A stretch of DNA of 64,000 nt. Source: Mycolicibacterium confluentis (GTDB lineage: Bacteria > Actinomycetota > Actinomycetes > Mycobacteriales > Mycobacteriaceae). Each line of letters opens with the position of its first letter. The first letter of the stretch is position 1. Under the pieces are notes generated by a model, which did not search any database, was not told the origin of the DNA, and saw only the letters and a program-made list of their open reading frames with translations. Where the stretch lies: positions 2,542,001-2,606,000 of the forward strand of contig NZ_AP022612.1 in the NCBI RefSeq assembly GCF_010729895.1, given 5' to 3'. This document shows, piece after piece, positions 10,799 to 19,531 of the stretch. Made by a program: the position numbers and the translations under genes.

Positions 10799-10820
10799 GC
10801 CCACGTCGTACCGTGGACGC

Positions 10821-11933
10821 GTGACCCGCACCCGCGACGACGACGCCTGCCCCGGCGCGCTGAGCCTGCACCAGGCCGCCGACGGCGCGTTGGCGCGCAT
10901 TCGGTTGCCGGGTGGCCTGCTCACCGCGCAGCAGATGGCGGCGCTGGCCGTCGCGGCCCGCGAGTTCGGGTCGGGCGTGCTGGAGTTGACGGGACGAGGG
11001 AACCTGCAGATCCGTGGGATCGGCCCCGACCCGGCACCGGTGGCGCAGGCCGTCGCCGACGTGGGCCTGCTGCCCTCGCCCACGCACGAACGCGTGCGCA
11101 ACATCGTCGCCTCCCCGCTGTCCGGCCGCGTCGGCGACTTCGGCGATGTCCGCGCCCTGGTGGGCCGACTCGACGCCGCGGTGCAGGCCGAGCCCGATCT
11201 GGCCCGCCTGCCCGGCCGCTTCTGGATGGGCCTCGACGACGGCCGAGGCGACATCAGCGGATTGGGCACCGACATCGGACTGCGCTTGGCCGGCGACCGT
11301 GCCGCGCTGCAGATCTGCGGCCGGGACACCGGCCTCTTGGTCGCCCCGGACCAGGCCGTCGACGCACTGCTGGGCGCCGCGCACCGCTTCGTCGCGATCC
11401 GCGGAAACGCCTGGCGGGTCAACGAACTCCCCGACCCGGCGGTGCTCTTCGACGGCGCCGTGCTGGGCCCGCGGCCCGCGCCGACCCACCGGCCCCCGGT
11501 CGGCTGGTTCGGACAGCACGACGGCCGGGTGACGCTGGGCGCGGCGGTGCCGCTGGGCGTGCTGCCGGCCCGCACTGCCGAGTTCCTGGCCGCCATCGAG
11601 GCGCCGCTGGCCATCACCCCATGGCGGTCGGTGCTGGTCCACGACCTGACCGAGGAGGTCGCCGACGCCTCACTGCGGGTACTGGCCCCGCTGGGACTGG
11701 TGTTCGACGAGCACTCGCCCTGGCTGTCCGTCAGTGCCTGCACGGGCAGTCCGGGCTGTGCGAAGTCGACCGCCGACGTGCGGGCCGACGCCACCGCGGC
11801 CGTGGCCGCGGGCGACATCGGCGCCGATCACCGCCACTACGTGGGCTGCGAACGCGCATGCGGCAGCCCGCCCGGAAGTCAGGTTCTCCTGGCGACGCCG
11901 GACGGTTATCGGCCACGTCAACCCCACCCGTAG
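10821..11933 (+). CDS. cobG: Precorrin-3B synthase CobG
   Basis: A 370-residue member of the nitrite/sulfite reductase-like family. The oxygen-dependent enzyme converts precorrin-3A to precorrin-3B, the ring-contraction-priming step specific to aerobic cobalamin synthesis. The [4Fe-4S]/haem-type cysteine motifs are CTGSPGC and CERAC in the last third. The N-terminal ferredoxin-like half carries LELTGRGNLQIRG. The start is GTG at 10821, 22 bases after the dioxygenase gene and 9 bases before cobH. It heads a cobG-cobH-cobIJ run and shows that the aerobic pathway operates. Confidence 0.93.
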   Translation: MTRTRDDDACPGALSLHQAADGALARIRLPGGLLTAQQMAALAVAAREFGSGVLELTGRGNLQIRGIGPDPAPVAQAVADVGLLPSPTHERVRNIVASPLSGRVGDFGDVRALVGRLDAAVQAEPDLARLPGRFWMGLDDGRGDISGLGTDIGLRLAGDRAALQICGRDTGLLVAPDQAVDALLGAAHRFVAIRGNAWRVNELPDPAVLFDGAVLGPRPAPTHRPPVGWFGQHDGRVTLGAAVPLGVLPARTAEFLAAIEAPLAITPWRSVLVHDLTEEVADASLRVLAPLGLVFDEHSPWLSVSACTGSPGCAKSTADVRADATAAVAAGDIGADHRHYVGCERACGSPPGSQVLLATPDGYRPRQPHP

Positions 11934-11942
11934 GGTGATCGG

Positions 11943-12578
11943 GTGCTCGACTACATCCGCGATGCCGGCGAGATCTACCGGCAGTCGTTCGCGACCATCC
12001 GCGACGAGGCCGATCTGTCCCGCTTTCCCGAGGATGTCGCCCGGGTTGTCGTGCGCCTGATCCACACGTGCGGTCAGGTCGACGTCGCCGACCACGTGGC
12101 CTTCACCGATGACGTCGTGACCCGCGCGCATGCCGCATTGGCCGCCGGTGCGCCGGTGCTCTGCGACTCCTCAATGGTCGCCGCCGGGATCACCGCGGCC
12201 CGACTGCCCGCCAAGAACGACGTCATCTCCCTGGTCGCCGACCCCCGCGCCCCCGAACGTGCCGCTGCCACCGGCAACACCCGGTCGGCCGCGGGCGTCG
12301 AGTTGTGGGCTGACCGACTCGACGGTGCGGTGGTGGCCATCGGCAATGCCCCCACGGCGCTGTTCCGACTGCTGGAACTCCTCGACGACGGCGTTCCCGC
12401 CCCGGCCGCCGTCCTCGGTGGGCCGGTCGGATTCGTCGGTTCGGCGCAGTCGAAGGACGAATTGATCGCCCGCCCCCGCAGCATGTCCTATCTGGTGGTG
12501 ACGGGCCGGCGGGGCGGCAGCGCCATGGCCGCGGCCGCCGTCAACGCCATCGCGAGCGCCTCGGAGGGGGTGGCATGA
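11943..12578 (+). CDS. cobH: Precorrin-8X methylmutase CobH
   Basis: A 211-residue enzyme that moves the methyl group from C-11 to C-12 of precorrin-8X, giving hydrogenobyrinate. The catalytic histidine lies in LIHTCGQ (about residue 40), and the family stretch [13 protein letters not shown] and the [14 protein letters not shown] [15 protein letters not shown] are present. Length is normal. The start is GTG at 11943, 9 bases after cobG. The stop overlaps the start of cobIJ by 4 bases (ATGA at 12575-12578), indicating coupled translation. Confidence 0.95.
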   Translation: MLDYIRDAGEIYRQSFATIRDEADLSRFPEDVARVVVRLIHTCGQVDVADHVAFTDDVVTRAHAALAAGAPVLCDSSMVAAGITAARLPAKNDVISLVADPRAPERAAATGNTRSAAGVELWADRLDGAVVAIGNAPTALFRLLELLDDGVPAPAAVLGGPVGFVGSAQSKDELIARPRSMSYLVVTGRRGGSAMAAAAVNAIASASEGVA

Positions 12579-14041
12579 GCGGCACCCTGTGGGGCGTCGG
12601 ACTGGGCCCCGGCGATCCGGAACTGGTGACGGTCAAGGCGGCTCGGGTGATCGGATCCGCCGACGTCGTCGCGTATCACAGCGCGCGGCACGGTCGCAGC
12701 ATCGCGCGCGGTATCGCCGAGCCGTACCTGCGCGAGGGACAGATCGAAGAGCATCTCGTCTACCCCGTGACCACCGAGACCACGGCACATCCCGGCGGTT
12801 ACGCCGGTGCCATGGACGACTTCTACCGGGACTCGGCCGAGCGCATCGCGGCCCATCTGGACGCGGGCCGCGACGTCGCGCTGCTGGCCGAGGGCGACCC
12901 GCTGTTCTACAGCAGCTACATGCACATGCACACCCGACTGACCGAGCGGTTCAACGCCGTGATCGTGCCCGGCGTGACGTCGGTGAGCGCGGCCTCAGCC
13001 GCGATCGCCACGCCGCTGGTCCAGGGCGAGGAGGTGCTCTCGATCCTGCCCGGCACGCTGCCGGAGGCCGAACTGACCCGTCGGCTGCGCGATGCCGACG
13101 CCGCCGTGGTGCTCAAGCTCGGCAGGTCGTATCCCGCTGTGCGCGAAGCACTTTCCAAGGCGGGGCGGCTCGACGATGCGTTCTATGTGGAGCGGGCCAG
13201 CACGGAGAACCAGCGCGTGCTGCCCGCGGGCGAGGTCGACGCCGAGAAGGTGCCCTACTTCTCCCTGGCAATGGTGCCCGGCACCGGCATGACCACCACC
13301 CGACCCGAGTCCGTCGGCTCGGTGGCCGTGGTCGGCCTGGGCCCGGGTGACCCGGAGTGGATGACGACCGAGAGTCGACGCGTGCTGTCGGCCGCGACCG
13401 ACCTGATCGGGTACGGACCGTACCTGGACCGCGTGGCGCGCCGCGAGGGCCAGCGCCTGCATCCCAGCGACAACACCGACGAACCCGAGCGCGCCCGGTT
13501 GGCGTGCTCGCTGGCCGAGCAGGGCCGCGCAGTGGCCGTCGTGTCCTCCGGCGACCCGGGCGTGTTCGCGATGGCGACCGCGGTGCTCGAGGAGGCCACC
13601 CGGTGGCCCGACGTGCAGGTGCGCGTGGTTCCCGCGATGACGGCGGCCCAGGCCGTGGCCAGCCGCGTGGGTGCTCCGCTGGGCCACGACTATGCCGTGG
13701 TGTCGTTGTCGGACCGGCTCAAGCCCTGGGACGTGATCGCCAAGCGCATCACCGCGGCCGCCGAGTCCGATCTTGTTCTCGCGATCTACAATCCGGCGTC
13801 CAAGACCCGCACCTGGCAGGTCGGTGCGATGCGGGATCTGCTGCTCGAGCACCGGTCACCGGACACCCCGGTGGTCATCGGCCGCGACGTGGCCGGCCCG
13901 GCCGAGGAGGTCCGCGTGGTGCGCCTCGCCGATCTCGACCCGTCCGAGGTCGACATGCGCTGCCTGCTGATCATCGGTTCGACGCAGACGCAGTGGCACG
14001 ACGGTCGGGTCTTCACGCCGCGCACCTATCCCGCGAACTGA
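12575..14041 (+). CDS. cobIJ: Bifunctional precorrin-2 C20-methyltransferase / precorrin-3B C17-methyltransferase CobIJ
   Basis: A 488-residue fusion of two SAM-dependent tetrapyrrole methylases. The CobI half (about 1-240) begins [19 protein letters not shown] with [13 protein letters not shown]. The CobJ half (about 245-488) restarts with [15 protein letters not shown], then [13 protein letters not shown] and [10 protein letters not shown]. CobI methylates C-20 of precorrin-2; CobJ methylates C-17 with ring contraction of precorrin-3B. The same fusion is known as Rv2066 in M. tuberculosis. Its 3' end overlaps that of convergent cobK by 16 bases. In M. tuberculosis blaC, sigC and another gene lie between these two; here they are absent. 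Confidence 0.95.
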   Translation: MSGTLWGVGLGPGDPELVTVKAARVIGSADVVAYHSARHGRSIARGIAEPYLREGQIEEHLVYPVTTETTAHPGGYAGAMDDFYRDSAERIAAHLDAGRDVALLAEGDPLFYSSYMHMHTRLTERFNAVIVPGVTSVSAASAAIATPLVQGEEVLSILPGTLPEAELTRRLRDADAAVVLKLGRSYPAVREALSKAGRLDDAFYVERASTENQRVLPAGEVDAEKVPYFSLAMVPGTGMTTTRPESVGSVAVVGLGPGDPEWMTTESRRVLSAATDLIGYGPYLDRVARREGQRLHPSDNTDEPERARLACSLAEQGRAVAVVSSGDPGVFAMATAVLEEATRWPDVQVRVVPAMTAAQAVASRVGAPLGHDYAVVSLSDRLKPWDVIAKRITAAAESDLVLAIYNPASKTRTWQVGAMRDLLLEHRSPDTPVVIGRDVAGPAEEVRVVRLADLDPSEVDMRCLLIIGSTQTQWHDGRVFTPRTYPAN

Positions 14042-14766
14042 CCCTCGCGCTGCCGCACCCACGCCTCGGCCCCGTCGACGTCCGACACCGAGTCGACCCC
14101 GGCGGGCAGGCGTGGGCGATCGATCATCAGCACGGGCACGCCCAGGTCGCGCGCCGCGTCGAGCTTGGGCCGCGTCATCGATCCCCCGCTGTTCTTGGTG
14201 ACCAGCACGTCGATGGCGTGGTCGCGCAGCAGCGCGCACTCACCCTCGTAGTGGTAGGGCCCGCGCGACAGCACGAGTTCACGGTTCTCGGGCAGCGTGT
14301 CCGGATCGGGTGGCGTCACGGCGCGGATCAGGAACCAGGCATCGCTGCCGACGAAGGCCGCGGTGCCCGATCTTCCGGTGGTCAGAAAGACCCGCGACCA
14401 GCCACGGCGAGCCACCTCGTCGGCTGCGGCGGTGTCGGACTCGACGAGCACCGCGTCGCCCGGATCCCAACCGGGCCGGGCCAGCACCACATGCGGCAGG
14501 CCCCGCTGCCGACATGCCGTCGCGGCGTTCGCGGTGATGGTGGCCGCATACGGATGGGTGGCGTCGACGACCGCGTCAACGGCGTTGTCGCGCAACCAGT
14601 CCGCCAATCCTGTGGCTCCGCCGAAGCCACCGATGCGCACGGGCCCGACCGGCAGCGCCGGATCGGGCACCCGACCGGCCAGCGAACTGATCACCTCGAC
14701 GTCGGGATGCAGGCGTGCGGCCAGGGCTCGGGCCTCCGAGGTGCCGCCGAGCAGCAGCACACGCAT
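14026..14766 (-). CDS. cobK: Precorrin-6A reductase CobK
   Basis: A 246-residue NADPH-dependent enzyme reducing precorrin-6A to dihydroprecorrin-6X/6B. The Rossmann start MRVLLLGGTSEARALAA and the DATHPYAATITANA and VTKNSGGSMTRPKLDAA family signatures are clear. The ATG at 14766 is the only start that fits the family; upstream residues are antisense of cobM. The ATG overlaps the cobM stop by one base, so cobL-cobM-cobK is one tightly coupled unit running leftward. The end overlaps cobIJ on the opposite strand, leaving no room for a separate terminator. Confidence 0.95.
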   Translation of the reverse strand: MRVLLLGGTSEARALAARLHPDVEVISSLAGRVPDPALPVGPVRIGGFGGATGLADWLRDNAVDAVVDATHPYAATITANAATACRQRGLPHVVLARPGWDPGDAVLVESDTAAADEVARRGWSRVFLTTGRSGTAAFVGSDAWFLIRAVTPPDPDTLPENRELVLSRGPYHYEGECALLRDHAIDVLVTKNSGGSMTRPKLDAARDLGVPVLMIDRPRLPAGVDSVSDVDGAEAWVRQREGQFAG

Positions 14767-15521
14767 CAGTGCCGCGCTCCCCTGGCTCGGTCTGCGGAGT
14801 ACAGGTAGCTGTCGACGAATCCGTGTGCAGCCAGCACGTCGCCGACGACGATGACCGCGGTGCGCGTCACGCCCGCCGACCGCATCTGCGCCGCGATGTC
14901 GCCGAGTGTTCCGCGCAGCACGATCTGCTCCGGCCAACTCGCGAACGCCACGACGGCCGTCGGCGTCGCTGCGTCGACGCCGCCCGCCGTCAACTCGGCG
15001 ACCACGGTGTCGATCTGGGCCGCAGCGAGGTGCAGCACGAGCGTGCCGCCGACCCCGGCCAGGGTGCGCAGGTCCTCACCCGCGGGCATCGCGGTGGAGA
15101 GTGTCGCCACCCTGCTCAGCGTGACGGTCTGCGCCACCCCGGGCACCGTGAGCTCGCGGCCCAGCACGGCCGCCGCGGCCGCGAACGACGGAACGCCCGG
15201 GACGATCTCGTAGGAGATGCCCAGTTCGTCGAGGCGGCGGCACTGTTCGGCCAGCGCGCTGTAGAGCGCGGGATCCCCCGAATGCAGCCGCGCCACATCG
15301 AGTCCGGCCGCATCGGCGGCCGCCAGTTCGTCGATGATCTGGTCGAGGTTCAGCGGCCCGGTGTCGACCACCTTGGCCCCCGGCGGGCACCACGCCAGCA
15401 GGTCGTCGGGCATGATCGACCCGGCGTACAGGCAGACCTGGCACGCCTGGATCAGGCGCTGCCCGCGCACCGTGATCAGGTCGGCCGCACCGGGTCCGGC
15501 GCCGATGAAATAGATCGTCAT
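14766..15521 (-). CDS. cobM: Precorrin-4 C11-methyltransferase CobM
   Basis: A 251-residue SAM-dependent tetrapyrrole methylase that methylates C-11 of precorrin-4. It opens MTIYFIGAGPGAADLITVRG (GxGxGD-type SAM loop), then CLYAGSIMP, RLHSGDPALYSALAEQ and YEIVPGVPSFAAAAA, all typical. The start at ATG 15521 makes a 4-base ATGA overlap with cobL; an in-frame GTG/ATG further upstream is inside cobL and unlikely. It is the middle gene of cobL-cobM-cobK. Confidence 0.95.
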   Translation of the reverse strand: MTIYFIGAGPGAADLITVRGQRLIQACQVCLYAGSIMPDDLLAWCPPGAKVVDTGPLNLDQIIDELAAADAAGLDVARLHSGDPALYSALAEQCRRLDELGISYEIVPGVPSFAAAAAVLGRELTVPGVAQTVTLSRVATLSTAMPAGEDLRTLAGVGGTLVLHLAAAQIDTVVAELTAGGVDAATPTAVVAFASWPEQIVLRGTLGDIAAQMRSAGVTRTAVIVVGDVLAAHGFVDSYLYSADRARGARH

Positions 15522-16696
15522 GGTTTGACCACCGTCCACTGAGTCACGGGCATTGCCGGGCGCCAGCCGGTGAAGCCACCGACCGGCTCGCCACGGTAGT
15601 GCTGAAACCTGCGAAGTTCGCCGCCGATCTCCGAATAGCGCTGCACAAGAAAGGATTCCGACTCGGCCGTGACGGCGTTGGCGATCAGCCGACCGCCCGG
15701 CGCCAGCGCCTGCAGGCTCGCGTCGAACAGGCCCGGCTGGGTCAGGCCGCCGCCGATGAACACCACCGAGGGGGCCGAGGCGCCGGCGAAGTCGTCGGGG
15801 GCGGGGCCGCGGACCTCGACCGGGACGCCGAATCTGGCGGCGTTGGCGGTGATCCGGGCGCGTCGGACGTCGTCACGTTCGAATGCGACGGCGCGGCAGC
15901 GGTGTCCGTGCCGGCACCATTCGATGGCGATGCTGCCCGAACCCGACCCGACATCCCACAGCAGTTCGCCGGGACGCGGCGCGAGCGCGGCCAGTGTCAG
16001 CGCCCGCATGGACTGCTTGGTCAACTGGCCGTCGTGGGCGTAGGCGTCGTCGGGCAGCGTCGTGAGCACCCGCTCGTCGGGCAGGTACTCCACCGCCACC
16101 ACATTCAGCGGGTCGAGATCGGCCGGCGGGTCGGCGGCCCACTGCGCCGCGGTCGCGGTGCGCCTGCGCTCCCCCGGCCCGCCCAACTGCTCGAGGACCG
16201 TCATGCGGGACGACCCCCGGCCCGTCTCGGCCAACAGGGTGGCCAGCGTCGCGGGGGTCGACGCGTCGCGCGACAGCACGACCGCGCGCCCGCCGCGGCG
16301 CACCGCGGTGTGCGGCGGGGCCGTGACGAGGCTGATCACCTCGGTGTCGGTCACGGCCCATCCCAGTGCGGCGCAGGCCAGCGACACGCTGGAGACGTGC
16401 GGAAGCACCCGGACCTGTTCGGCGCCGAACATGCTCACCAGGGTCGTGCCGATGCCGTGCAGCATGGGGTCGCCGGAAGCCACGACGTGCACGTCCCCGG
16501 ACATGCCCTCAAGAGCCCCTCGCAGGCCGGGCAACAGCGGCGACGGCCACTCGCGGCGCTCCGCGCGGACCGTGTCGTCCAGCAGCGCCAGTTGCCGCGG
16601 TGCGCCGAAGACGACCGTCGCCCGCGCAAATTCGCCGCGGGCCTGTTCGGACAGGCCCGCCATCCCGTCGGCGCCGATACCGACCACCACGATCAT
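15518..16696 (-). CDS. cobL: Precorrin-6Y C5,15-methyltransferase (decarboxylating) CobL
   Basis: A 392-residue two-domain enzyme. The N-terminal tetrapyrrole methylase domain (MIVVVGIGADGMAGLS..., VVASGDPMLHGIG) handles C-5 and C-15. The C-terminal class I methyltransferase domain (LLWDVGSGSGSIAIEW SAM motif at about 240) handles the C-12 acetate decarboxylation. Together they turn precorrin-6B into precorrin-8. The ATG at 16696 overlaps the stop of the upstream reductase gene by one base, and the stop overlaps cobM, so four genes in a row are coupled. Confidence 0.95.
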   Translation of the reverse strand: MIVVVGIGADGMAGLSEQARGEFARATVVFGAPRQLALLDDTVRAERREWPSPLLPGLRGALEGMSGDVHVVASGDPMLHGIGTTLVSMFGAEQVRVLPHVSSVSLACAALGWAVTDTEVISLVTAPPHTAVRRGGRAVVLSRDASTPATLATLLAETGRGSSRMTVLEQLGGPGERRRTATAAQWAADPPADLDPLNVVAVEYLPDERVLTTLPDDAYAHDGQLTKQSMRALTLAALAPRPGELLWDVGSGSGSIAIEWCRHGHRCRAVAFERDDVRRARITANAARFGVPVEVRGPAPDDFAGASAPSVVFIGGGLTQPGLFDASLQALAPGGRLIANAVTAESESFLVQRYSEIGGELRRFQHYRGEPVGGFTGWRPAMPVTQWTVVKP

Positions 16697-17454
16697 CAGC
16701 GCGGCATCCTTCGCCAGATCGGCTGCGGCACAAATCGGGTCACGAACGCGAGCACACCGACCGTCCGCGGCACCCACACCTGGCGCCGGCCCTTGGCCAA
16801 CGCCCGCGCGGCGGCCTCGGCGACCTGCGCGGGGGTGCTCGACAGCGGCGCCGCGTCCATCCCCTCAGTCATGCGGCCGATCACGAATCCGGGGCGCACG
16901 ATCAGCAGGTGCACTCCGGTGCCGTGCAGGGCGTCCGCCAATCCGCTCGCGAAACCGTCCAGGCCCGCCTTGGCGGACCCGTAGACGTAATTGGCGCGCC
17001 GCACCCGCACCCCGGCGATCGAGGAGAACACCACGATGCGGCCCCGGTCCACGGCCCGCATCCGATTGGCGAGCAGCGTCAGCAGGTTCACCTGCGCCAC
17101 GTAGTCGGTGTGCACCACCGCGACGGCGTGCGCAGCCTCGGCCTCGGCCCGGGCCTGATCGCCCAGCACTCCGAACGCGAGCACCGCGGTGTCGATGCGG
17201 CCGTGGTCGGCCACGATCCGGTCGAGGACCTGGGCGTGCGAGCCGAGGTCGTCGGCGTCGAAGACCACGACCTGCACGGCCGCCGCGCCGGCCTCCGTCA
17301 GCCTCGCGACCAGCGGTTCCAGGCCCTCGGTGCCGCGGGCCGCGAGTACCACCGTCGCCCCCGGCGCCAACCGCGCCGCCAATTCGCCCCCGATTTCGCT
17401 GCGGCCGCCGAAGACCACCACCACCTCGGGCGCCGTTGCAGCCGTGTCGTTCAT
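16696..17454 (-). CDS. Short-chain dehydrogenase, DprE2-like (Rv2073c family)
   Basis: A 252-residue SDR. The nucleotide-binding loop is the variant FGGRSEIGGELAARL, and the active site shows SSIAGVRVRRANYVYGSAKAG (Ser, Tyr, Lys). Long stretches resemble mycobacterial DprE2, the decaprenylphosphoryl-2-keto-ribose reductase of arabinan synthesis: an AFG.LGD motif, RRANYVYGS.KAGLDGF, IVRPG, and a C-terminal IWRRMP. It is therefore a DprE2 paralogue rather than a typical corrinoid enzyme, yet it is the first gene of the cobLMK transcript (one-base overlap). The start at ATG 17454 leaves 35 bases to the divergent biliverdin-reductase-like gene. The substrate is unknown. Confidence 0.85.
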   Translation of the reverse strand: MNDTAATAPEVVVVFGGRSEIGGELAARLAPGATVVLAARGTEGLEPLVARLTEAGAAAVQVVVFDADDLGSHAQVLDRIVADHGRIDTAVLAFGVLGDQARAEAEAAHAVAVVHTDYVAQVNLLTLLANRMRAVDRGRIVVFSSIAGVRVRRANYVYGSAKAGLDGFASGLADALHGTGVHLLIVRPGFVIGRMTEGMDAAPLSSTPAQVAEAAARALAKGRRQVWVPRTVGVLAFVTRFVPQPIWRRMPR

Positions 17455-17489
17455 GGCTGCGATTATGTCCTGCGCTAGCGTGAGCTCCG

Positions 17490-17903
17490 ATGGCGCACGC
17501 AACCACACGGCTCACCAACGACGCGCTGGCGTTCCTGACCGAACGCCACCTGGCGATGCTCACGACCCTGCGGGCCGACGGATCACCGCACGTCGTGGCG
17601 GTGGGTTTCACCTTCGACCCCAAGACTCACATCGCGCGAGTCATCACCAACGGTGGCTCGCAGAAGGCCGTGAACGCCGACCGGGGCGGCGTGGCCGTCC
17701 TCAGTCAGGTCGACGGCGCCCGCTGGCTGTCCCTGGAGGGCAAATCCAGGGTCAACACCGACCCCGAGGCCATCCGGGACGCCGAACTTCGGTACGCGCA
17801 GCGGTACCGCACGCCGCGGGTCAATCCGCGCCGTGTGGTGATCGAGGTTCAGGTCGAGCGGGTGCTGGGCTCGTCGGAACTTCTCGATCGCGGCGAGGGC
17901 TGA
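17490..17903 (+). CDS. F420-dependent biliverdin reductase-like protein (Rv2074 family)
   Basis: A 137-residue split-barrel FDOR-B protein of the same length as Rv2074, which has been reported to reduce biliverdin with F420H2. Family marks include [37 protein letters not shown] and the [12 protein letters not shown] segment. It is the third F420-type split-barrel protein bordering the cobalamin genes in this window and the only one on the plus strand. Its start is 35 bases from the divergent SDR; its stop converges with pepE, 8 bases away. Reaction is inferred from the family, with biliverdin or another linear/cyclic tetrapyrrole as possible substrate. Confidence 0.87.
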   Translation: MAHATTRLTNDALAFLTERHLAMLTTLRADGSPHVVAVGFTFDPKTHIARVITNGGSQKAVNADRGGVAVLSQVDGARWLSLEGKSRVNTDPEAIRDAELRYAQRYRTPRVNPRRVVIEVQVERVLGSSELLDRGEG

Positions 17904-17911
17904 CACCCAGC

Positions 17912-19042
17912 TCAGTTGGGCAGCGGCACCACAATCAGGTCATGCGGTCGGGTGTTGACCGACTCCGCACCGTCCTCGGTGACGATCACGATGTCCTCGA
18001 TGCGGGCGCCCCATTGTCCCGGGAAGTAGATGCCCGGTTCGACGGAGAAGGCCATGCCCGGCCGCAGCGGCAGGTCGTTGCCCGCCACGATGTAGGGCTC
18101 CTCGTGTACCGACAGCCCGATGCCGTGCCCGGTGCGGTGCACGAAGTACTCGGCTAATCCCGCTTCGGCCAGCACGTCGCGGGCCGCAGCGTCGACCTGC
18201 TCGGCCGTCACCCCGGGACGCACCGCGTCGACGGCGACCTTCTGGGCGCGTTGCAGCACCGAATAGTGCTGTGCGACTTCGGCGCTGGGCTCGCCGAGGC
18301 TGTAGGTGCGGGTGGAGTCGGAGTTGTAGCCGGGGTCGTAGGGGCCGCCGATGTCGACGACGACGACGTCACCGGCACGCAGTTCGCGATCCGAGTGCTC
18401 GTGGTGCGGGTCGGCGCCGTGCGGCCCCGAACCCACGATGATGAACGCCGCCTCGCTGTGCCCCTCGGCCAGAATCGCGGCCTCGATGTCGGCGGCCACT
18501 TCGGCCTCGGTGCGGCCGGGCACCAGCAGTTGGGGAACCAGGGCGTGCACGCGGTCGATGGCCGCGCCGGCCTTGCGCAGCGCGTCGATCTCGGCCGGGT
18601 CCTTGACCATCCGCAGCGAGCGCAGCACCTCGGTCGCGAGCACCGGTGACCGGCCGAGTCGATCGGCGAGCGGCAGCAGATGCAGTGCGGGCATGGAGTC
18701 GGTGACCGCAGTCGCGACCGACCCGCCACCGAGTGCCGCCACCACGAGATCGTAGGGATCCTCGCCGTCAACCCAGTCCTCGACCGTGATCCCGAGTTCG
18801 ACGACGGCCGACTCCCGCAGTGACGCCAACTCCAGCCGCGGTACGACGAGCGTCGGTGCCCCGACCGCCGGAATCACCAGCGCCGTCAGACGTTCGAAGG
18901 TCTGCGCCCGCGAACCGACGAGGTACCGCAGGTCGTAGCCGGGCGTGATGATCAGGCCGGACAGACCGGCCTGGGCCGCAGCGGCCGCGGCGGCGCGCAG
19001 ACGATGCTCGTACACACTGGATTCGAAGCGGCTGGCACCCAT
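17912..19042 (-). CDS. pepE: Dipeptidase PepE / Xaa-Pro aminopeptidase family
   Basis: A 376-residue M24 metallopeptidase. The creatinase-like N-terminal domain (about 1-140) is followed by the pita-bread catalytic domain with dimetal ligands in VVVDIGGPYDPGYNSDSTRTY (two Asp), HRTGHGIGLSVHE (His), FSVEPGIY (Glu) and ARIEDIVIV (Glu). It cleaves peptides with proline near the N-terminus; the physiological substrate is unknown. It matches Rv2089c in length and context. The ATG at 19042 gives the family N-terminus; 42 bases separate it from the divergent SnoaL-like gene. Confidence 0.92.
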   Translation of the reverse strand: MGASRFESSVYEHRLRAAAAAAAQAGLSGLIITPGYDLRYLVGSRAQTFERLTALVIPAVGAPTLVVPRLELASLRESAVVELGITVEDWVDGEDPYDLVVAALGGGSVATAVTDSMPALHLLPLADRLGRSPVLATEVLRSLRMVKDPAEIDALRKAGAAIDRVHALVPQLLVPGRTEAEVAADIEAAILAEGHSEAAFIIVGSGPHGADPHHEHSDRELRAGDVVVVDIGGPYDPGYNSDSTRTYSLGEPSAEVAQHYSVLQRAQKVAVDAVRPGVTAEQVDAAARDVLAEAGLAEYFVHRTGHGIGLSVHEEPYIVAGNDLPLRPGMAFSVEPGIYFPGQWGARIEDIVIVTEDGAESVNTRPHDLIVVPLPN

Positions 19043-19084
19043 GACCACCAGATTAGTGGCTGGGCACCGCCTACCATCACACGA

Positions 19085-19516
19085 GTGGAGCACTGGGAAC
19101 TGACCGCGCGCGAACGCATCCGTGACACGCTGGCCCGCTACACGTGGTCAGGAGACTCCGGGAGGGTCGACGACCTGGCCGCGACCTTCTGCACCGACGG
19201 CGTACTGCACATCCGCGGCGAGGAGCCACTGCGGGGCCGTGCCGCGATCGTCGAGAGGCTGTCCTCGGTCGCTGCCACGCCCGCCGCGGCGGGCACCCGG
19301 CGGATCGTGCGGCACAACCTGGCCAACATCCTGTTCACCGAGCTCGCCCCGGAACGGGTGCATGTGACGTCGTACTTCACGGTGTTCACCGAGATCGGGC
19401 TCGACCACTTCGGCCGGTATCGCGACGAATTCGTCGCCGAGGGATCCGATTGGCTGATCGCGCAGCGCTTCGTCTCCACGGACTGGAGCGCCCCCAACTC
19501 GACCATGGCCGGCTGA
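19085..19516 (+). CDS. SnoaL/NTF2-like protein
   Basis: A 143-residue cone-fold protein. It shows the family pattern of an N-terminal helix (ARERIRDTLARYTWSGDSGRVDDLAATF), then CTDGVLHIRGEEPLRGRAAI and the pocket-lining strands HNLANILFTEL and VTSYFTVFTEIG. Relatives are ketosteroid isomerase-like enzymes, dehydratases or ligand-binding proteins. There are too few catalytic clues to choose. GTG 19085 is preferred because upstream codons are antisense of pepE. It ends 15 bases before the exonuclease gene. Confidence 0.8.
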   Translation: MEHWELTARERIRDTLARYTWSGDSGRVDDLAATFCTDGVLHIRGEEPLRGRAAIVERLSSVAATPAAAGTRRIVRHNLANILFTELAPERVHVTSYFTVFTEIGLDHFGRYRDEFVAEGSDWLIAQRFVSTDWSAPNSTMAG

Positions 19517-19531
19517 GGCAGGATGACCGGC

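Noticed and set aside
14026..14041. Missing genes (blaC, sigC) between cobIJ and cobK as a deletion scar
   Set aside because: The two genes simply overlap at their 3' ends; no remnant or repeat is visible, so absence may be ancestral in this lineage.
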